Below, piece by piece: positions 4,864 through 6,474 of a stretch of DNA of 6,474 bases. The notes under the pieces were generated by a model. It was not told the origin of the DNA. It ran no database searches and saw nothing but the letters and a program-made list of their open reading frames with translations. Numbering within the stretch: the first letter of the stretch is position 1; every line of letters starts with the position of its first letter. The stretch is taken from contig PGTJ01000150.1 in the NCBI GenBank assembly GCA_002794515.1, positions 1 to 6,474 of the forward strand. The letters run 5' to 3'. Source of the stretch: Phototrophicales bacterium (GTDB lineage Bacteria; Chloroflexota; Anaerolineae; Aggregatilineales; Phototrophicaceae). Both the position numbers and the translations under genes were made by a program.

Positions 4864-6474
4864 TTAATCCCGCGGGGGGAAGAACGAGATGGTCTGCGCC
4901 AAGCGCCCGACAATATTCAAGCCGTTTTCATAATCGCCCGTGCGGACGGTCATGTTCAACACATAAACGCCATCATTTTGTGGAATATCATAAAATAGGC
5001 GAATGCCCGATACGCGAATGCCCGCCAGCGTATATTCAAACTCGAAGGCAGTTGGGCTATAGGGGAAGTTGGTCAGGACGATTTGGTCATATGTGGTCAC
5101 TTCACTTTCGCGCATCAAGCGAGAACGCGAATCGGCGATGGCATCTTCTAGTGATGTTGCTCCATATACGGCAATAGCGATGGTATTCACCTCATCCACA
5201 GGGTTATCCATGATGATGACTGGATTACCTTCTTGTGTGATGAAGATGCTCGGCTCTGACCATGTGAATGGATACAAGAAGTTCAAGCCCCATACCGCAT
5301 TTTTATAACCCCGCCATGAGGCATCTAAGCCACGATTTTGCACCGTGAGGCGCTCGGCATCGAGTTTGATGTTGCCTGCGAGGTCTTGTATCCGCACACC
5401 AATCAGGTAATTACCATCATTAGCGGGCAGATATTGCAATGTGGGCAAGCCGTTGGTCAGGTCGAGGCTGGTATCTGCCAATTCGTAAACAAAATTGCCG
5501 TTGGGGTCAAATCCTTGCCAGATAGGGGTGAATGTATCGCCCGGTTGAATCCGCACCTGAAATGGTGCGCCTTGTGCGGTCTGTCCGACCAGTGCGGTGA
5601 TCCGTTCTTGAATATTATCATATACGAGCGCGGCTTCGAGTTCATCTCCATTGGCACGTCGATACACACCCAAGACGACAGCGTCTTGCATGGTGCGTGT
5701 TTCGAGCAATACAGGCACAATGTTCTTGCCATCAGATAAGGCTGGGGCGAATACATTCCACATATACTGAAATTGCCCCTCATCATATTCGACCAGTTGG
5801 AATGTCTCGTCTCCGATATCAAAATACAATAAGCGGGCAACTTGGTCGTCACTGACGATGATTTGTGCGCCGTTGGGCAATTCCCACATCGAGAACACCG
5901 ACAAACTGGCGATGCCCTGCCCTTGCACATCCATGACGATAATCGGCGGGTCGTAGATGCTCACCGTGTTGTCTGTGGCGATGATCTCGACCAATTCGAC
6001 ATTCAAATTGTCTGGGCGTAATTGGCTGGTGATGGTGTCATGGAATGCCATGAAGAATGCTTGCCACGAGGCGGTGTCGGCTGGGGCATAGGTGGGATAA
6101 CCCAAATTGATGCCAAAAGCGGTATAAGCCGTTGTATTCAACGGAAAATAAATCGATAATCCATTCGCACCACTCAGGAATTCATCGGCACGGCTATAGG
6201 CAATCGTATATTCGATGGCGCTGATGACTTCTAAGGCGCTAGATGATAATTCTGGGGTGATGGTCGATTGAAAAAACAACCGCTTCATGAAATCGGTGAT
6301 ATCCAAAAAGCCACGAAAATTCGGCGATTCCGCCGCCGAGCCACCAAATTTTTGGGCGTTGTTCCATGCCCCGCCTAACCCTGTGAGCAAATCTCGGAGG
6401 TTGGTGCGCGCCGCACGTTCAAAATTGGCGAGAGCTTGTGTCACACCATCCATGCGCGTGAGATTGATCAGGTG
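4864..6474 (-). CDS. Clostripain-family (C11) cysteine peptidase, C-terminal part, with PsbP-like domain (5' end outside window)
   Basis: 536 residues are visible. The frame stays open past the methionine at 6451-6453 to the window edge (seven more residues, HLINLTR), so the gene starts off-window and the catalytic His and Cys are not visible. The first ~147 residues match the end of a peptidase C11 domain: 'INLTRMDGVTQALANF', 'DITDFMKRLF', a helix of 'SALEVISAIEYTIAY', then the hallmark 'NGLSIYFP' and a 'SWQAFFMAFHD' helix. A beta-rich region of about 220 residues follows, with 'IQPGDTFTP' and 'VRIQDLAGN', resembling extensions I recall on Chloroflexota clostripain proteins. The last ~150 residues (from 'WGLNFLYPFTW') look like a PsbP/DUF1795-type domain. 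The protein is probably secreted or surface-attached, but its signal peptide is not in view. It is transcribed towards the MoxR operon and is not part of it. Confidence 0.82.
   Translation of the reverse strand, partial: HLINLTRMDGVTQALANFERAARTNLRDLLTGLGGAWNNAQKFGGSAAESPNFRGFLDITDFMKRLFFQSTITPELSSSALEVISAIEYTIAYSRADEFLSGANGLSIYFPLNTTAYTAFGINLGYPTYAPADTASWQAFFMAFHDTITSQLRPDNLNVELVEIIATDNTVSIYDPPIIVMDVQGQGIASLSVFSMWELPNGAQIIVSDDQVARLLYFDIGDETFQLVEYDEGQFQYMWNVFAPALSDGKNIVPVLLETRTMQDAVVLGVYRRANGDELEAALVYDNIQERITALVGQTAQGAPFQVRIQPGDTFTPIWQGFDPNGNFVYELADTSLDLTNGLPTLQYLPANDGNYLIGVRIQDLAGNIKLDAERLTVQNRGLDASWRGYKNAVWGLNFLYPFTWSEPSIFITQEGNPVIIMDNPVDEVNTIAIAVYGATSLEDAIADSRSRLMRESEVTTYDQIVLTNFPYSPTAFEFEYTLAGIRVSGIRLFYDIPQNDGVYVLNMTVRTGDYENGLNIVGRLAQTISFFPPRD

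Noticed and set aside
4512..5177. + strand open frame of 221 codons crossing the end of MoxR and running into the opposing gene
   Set aside because: It reads MoxR out of frame, crosses the hairpin and continues antisense to the peptidase. The protein is Arg/Cys/His-rich and unlike any family.
5457..5930. - strand open frame of 157 codons in the peptidase region
   Set aside because: It overlaps the peptidase on the same strand in another frame and has a Cys/Ser-rich, non-protein-like composition.
6451..6453. Methionine codon as the start of the peptidase gene
   Set aside because: The frame remains open to the window edge and the upstream residues (HLINLTR) continue the clostripain pattern, so this is an internal methionine.

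Overview
The window carries a four-gene operon on the + strand (142-4819) facing a 3'-truncated-in-view, convergent gene on the - strand (4864 to beyond the window's right edge), plus the last 31 codons of another + strand gene at the left edge. No RNA gene, insertion sequence, CRISPR array or origin was seen. Coding density is very high: the only gaps are 44 nt (98-141), 27 nt, 20 nt and 44 nt (4820-4863).

Organism: a bacterium of roughly balanced base composition. Two items point to Chloroflexota, probably an Anaerolineae-like lineage: the small SpoIIAA/STAS-like protein with a 'W-W-D-F' N-terminus, and the clostripain-type peptidase followed by a long beta-rich extension containing 'PGDTFTP' and 'DLAGN' motifs. 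I recall both types from that phylum, but this placement is inference from memory, not a search.

Layout. (1) 2-97: C-terminal tail of an unknown protein. (2) 142-1467: polytopic ABC-2 type permease with four extra N-terminal membrane helices. (3) 1495-1887: 130-residue STAS/SpoIIAA-like protein. (4) 1884-3821: DUF4175-like membrane-anchored protein of 645 residues, overlapping gene 3 by ATGA; it has three membrane helices, a helical region, a long Gln/Asn-rich low-complexity stretch and a conserved-looking C-terminal module. (5) 3842-4819: MoxR-family AAA+ ATPase with all motifs intact. (6) 4825-4855: a hairpin between the convergent genes. (7) 4864-6474 (-): C-terminal 536 residues of a clostripain-family (C11) peptidase, then a beta-rich region and a PsbP-like domain.

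How the genes may work together: MoxR ATPases usually act as chaperones for membrane or secreted partners and are normally followed by a DUF58/VWA gene. Here the operon ends right after MoxR, so the membrane protein just upstream is its most likely partner. The permease has no ATPase gene in view, so its nucleotide-binding subunit must lie upstream of the window or elsewhere. A role in cell-envelope assembly or export is plausible but not shown.

The least expected observations are the complete absence of the tetranucleotide GGCC from the window, with CCGG seen only once, and a 453-residue lysine-free, Q/N-rich extracytoplasmic arm on the MoxR-linked protein.
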